DNA of 7,365 bases, from positions 1 through 7,365 of the forward strand of contig JADHOU010000075.1 of assembly GCA_016778825.1 (NCBI GenBank), given 5' to 3'. The position numbers were made by a program, and so were the translations under genes. Position 1 is the stretch's first letter; each line of letters opens with the position of its first letter. Positions 5,577 to 7,365 of the stretch are shown here, in pieces. Source of the stretch: Candidatus Puniceispirillum sp. GTDB lineage: Bacteria; Pseudomonadota; Alphaproteobacteria; Puniceispirillales; Puniceispirillaceae. A model generated the notes under the pieces. The model did no database searches and was not told where the DNA came from. It saw nothing but the letters and a program-made list of their open reading frames with translations.

Positions 5577-7365
5577 GCGGCTTGCGCGCAGGCGAAACCG
5601 GTAAGGGTCAAGCCCGCGCCAGATATCACGTGCAAGCGTGACCGGCATCCCCAATATTTCTGCGGCAAGCATATCGCCAAGCAATGGCGCCAAAGTCAAA
5701 CCGCGCGCACCAAGCGCACCAAGAATGAATAAATCATCATTGATCTTACCACAAACTGGATTGCGATCAGCCGTACTGGCACGCCTGCTGACCCGCGCCC
5801 CATAGCTGGCAGGATCGGGCAAGCCGTCACCAAGCCCATGCGGCAAAAGCTGTTGATTATGAAGATGCGCGCTTGCCAAAATTTCAATATTGCCCTCGCG
5901 TTCAAAAGTAGCACCGAGCTCGTGAAAGCCATCTTGTGCCGGCGTCAAATAACCGCCAAAGCTGATGCCTGCCCGCAATCCGGCAAGGGCGGCGGTTTCC
6001 GGAACCTGGCTAACCTGCCCCGATGTAACATCAATGGCAATGCCCTGAATGGCTAGCATTTGATGCAGAGCCGCTAAATCTGCACCAGCGGCAACAACAA
6101 GCTGATCACATATTAATCGGCGTCCATCATCTGCCAAAAGGTGATATTTCGCGTCAACATGGTGCATGCCAACCACATGAAAACCAAAATGCTTTTCCGC
6201 GCCCTTGGCAAGATGATTTGTCAGGCGCATTGGATCAATCACCCGCCCCCACTGATGGACAACACCGCCAAGCGGAAGATCAATGCCAGCCTCAGATGAT
6301 GCCGCTTTGGCATCAACAAACTGCATCAGATCATCCGGCCAGAATTGGGTGCGAAACTTCGCCTGACGCACGGCTTCGCGATCAGGCCAATCAAGCGAGA
6401 TAACCCGGTCAGCAACGACCGCAAGCGCGGCATCACTGCAACCTGCCGCGAAAGACAGGCAATCAGCCGACATTCGGCTTGCTACATTGTGATCAACACT
6501 CAAGCGCGGGCTTTGCAGGGCCAGCCGGTTACCCGATGCGCCACCTGCAAGCCGGTCGCGGGCGTCAATGATATGCGGGGTCATGCCGCGCGCCACAAGC
6601 CCCGCCGCCACCGAAGCACCGGCAATGCCGCCGCCAATAATCCCAATTTTCCGATTGTGGGAAACTGGCTGCGGCGTCAAAGCACCAGCGCGTTTGCGGC
6701 CAACAAGCATATCGCGTTTGCGGCCAAATCCGGGGCGTTTTTCAATGGCAAATCCGGCCTCGGCCAATCGCTGGCGAACTGCACTGGCAACGGTAAAGGT
6801 GGCAAAACTGCCCCCTGCCCGCGTCAAACAGCCAATCGCCATCAATAAATCTTGATTCCATAATTGCGGATTTTTGGCTGGCGTGAACCCATCTAGAAAC
6901 CACGCATCAGCCGCAAAATCGGCCTTTGCCACCGCCTCATTTGCATCCCCGTAAATCAGATGCAACCGCAATCGGCCATGCAGGAAATCACGGCGATGCA
7001 ATCCGGGCCATTGTGGTGGCAATGCTGCAATCAGATGATCGCTATGACGCGCCAGATCGGGAAATGCCTGATGGCTTTGTGCCATGGCCGCAGCTGGCAA
7101 TGGCCGTGATTCGAATGAGATATAGTCAATCTGGCATACCGGTTGGGTCTGATTATGCTTCATGGCCTCCAGCAAGGCCATCACCGCCAGAAAATTCAGC
7201 CCGGTGCCAAAACCAGTCTCAGCAATGGTGAATTGTGATGCGGTGGCAATTCTGTCAGCAAGATCATTCCCATCAAGAAACACATGACGCGCCTCGCCAA
7301 GCCCATTGTCTGTCGAATAATATAAATCGTCGAAATCATCAGCACGCAAAACCCCGTCACGATAG
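5571..7365 (-). CDS. mnmC: Bifunctional tRNA mnm5s2U34 biosynthesis protein MnmC (N-terminus beyond window)
   Basis: MnmC completes the wobble-uridine modification in certain tRNAs. Its FAD domain removes the carboxymethyl group from cmnm5s2U34, and its SAM domain methylates the resulting nm5s2U34 to mnm5s2U34. Numbering from the TTG at 7349, the N-terminal methyltransferase domain has the family entry FDDLYYSTDNGL (6-17), the SAM loop ETGFGTGLNFL (44-54) and WFLDGFTPAKNP (150-161). The C-terminal FAD oxidoreductase domain starts with IGIIGGGIAGAS (235-246) and ends with DRNPVCG (528-534) and GARGL (548-552). The TTG is not the start: the frame stays open to the right edge with residues YRDGV, matching the conserved lead-in of the family, so about ten or so residues are probably missing. 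At roughly 600 residues it is somewhat shorter than E. coli MnmC (about 668). Both active domains look intact. It lies on the opposite strand and converges on the SDR gene. Confidence 0.95.
   Translation of the reverse strand, partial: YRDGVLRADDFDDLYYSTDNGLGEARHVFLDGNDLADRIATASQFTIAETGFGTGLNFLAVMALLEAMKHNQTQPVCQIDYISFESRPLPAAAMAQSHQAFPDLARHSDHLIAALPPQWPGLHRRDFLHGRLRLHLIYGDANEAVAKADFAADAWFLDGFTPAKNPQLWNQDLLMAIGCLTRAGGSFATFTVASAVRQRLAEAGFAIEKRPGFGRKRDMLVGRKRAGALTPQPVSHNRKIGIIGGGIAGASVAAGLVARGMTPHIIDARDRLAGGASGNRLALQSPRLSVDHNVASRMSADCLSFAAGCSDAALAVVADRVISLDWPDREAVRQAKFRTQFWPDDLMQFVDAKAASSEAGIDLPLGGVVHQWGRVIDPMRLTNHLAKGAEKHFGFHVVGMHHVDAKYHLLADDGRRLICDQLVVAAGADLAALHQMLAIQGIAIDVTSGQVSQVPETAALAGLRAGISFGGYLTPAQDGFHELGATFEREGNIEILASAHLHNQQLLPHGLGDGLPDPASYGARVSRRASTADRNPVCGKINDDLFILGALGARGLTLAPLLGDMLAAEILGMPVTLARDIWRGLDPYRFRLRASRL

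Overview
The window is compact, ordinary bacterial chromosome and most likely comes from an alphaproteobacterium. Three things point there: the gene order (Mla-type ABC permease and ATPase, radA, cvpA, purF, a short-chain dehydrogenase), the Fe-S/propeptide type of PurF, and the two-domain MnmC. Base composition looks close to even, so a moderate-GC, possibly marine, lineage would fit. That placement is inference and was not tested by any search.

Layout. Bases 1-5576 read rightward. A 5'-truncated MlaE-like permease (1-323) is followed after 2 nt by its ATPase MlaF (326-1126), and the mlaF stop overlaps the radA start in a TAATG junction. radA (1126-2496) is followed by a 58-nt gap with a clear ribosome binding site and then cvpA (2555-3193). 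The only sizeable intergenic region follows (3194-3379, 186 nt). It holds a cluster of three GATATA-cored repeats, including a perfect 12-bp palindrome, and then a candidate sigma-70-type promoter. purF (3380-4834) and an SDR-family oxidoreductase (4854-5576) come next, 19 nt apart. The bottom strand then carries mnmC (5571-7365), which reads leftward and whose N-terminus lies beyond the right edge. The SDR gene and mnmC overlap tail to tail by six bases, the palindrome CTATAG, which gives each of them its final Leu codon and its stop.

Functions. MlaE/MlaF form the membrane core and motor of a lipid (phospholipid-type) transporter of the inner membrane. RadA processes recombination and replication intermediates. 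CvpA is a four-helix membrane protein often found next to purF. PurF commits PRPP to de novo purine synthesis. The SDR has intact NAD(P) and catalytic motifs but an unknown substrate. MnmC performs the last two steps of mnm5s2U34 wobble-uridine modification in tRNA. These genes do not form one pathway; they look like a conserved housekeeping neighbourhood.

I found no tRNA or rRNA gene, mobile element, CRISPR array, prophage or defence-like module, and no credible evidence of a new multi-gene system. The part most worth a second look is the repeat and palindrome cluster upstream of purF. Smaller curiosities are the Ala after the PurF nucleophile, the lack of mlaD after mlaF, and the shared-stop convergent junction.
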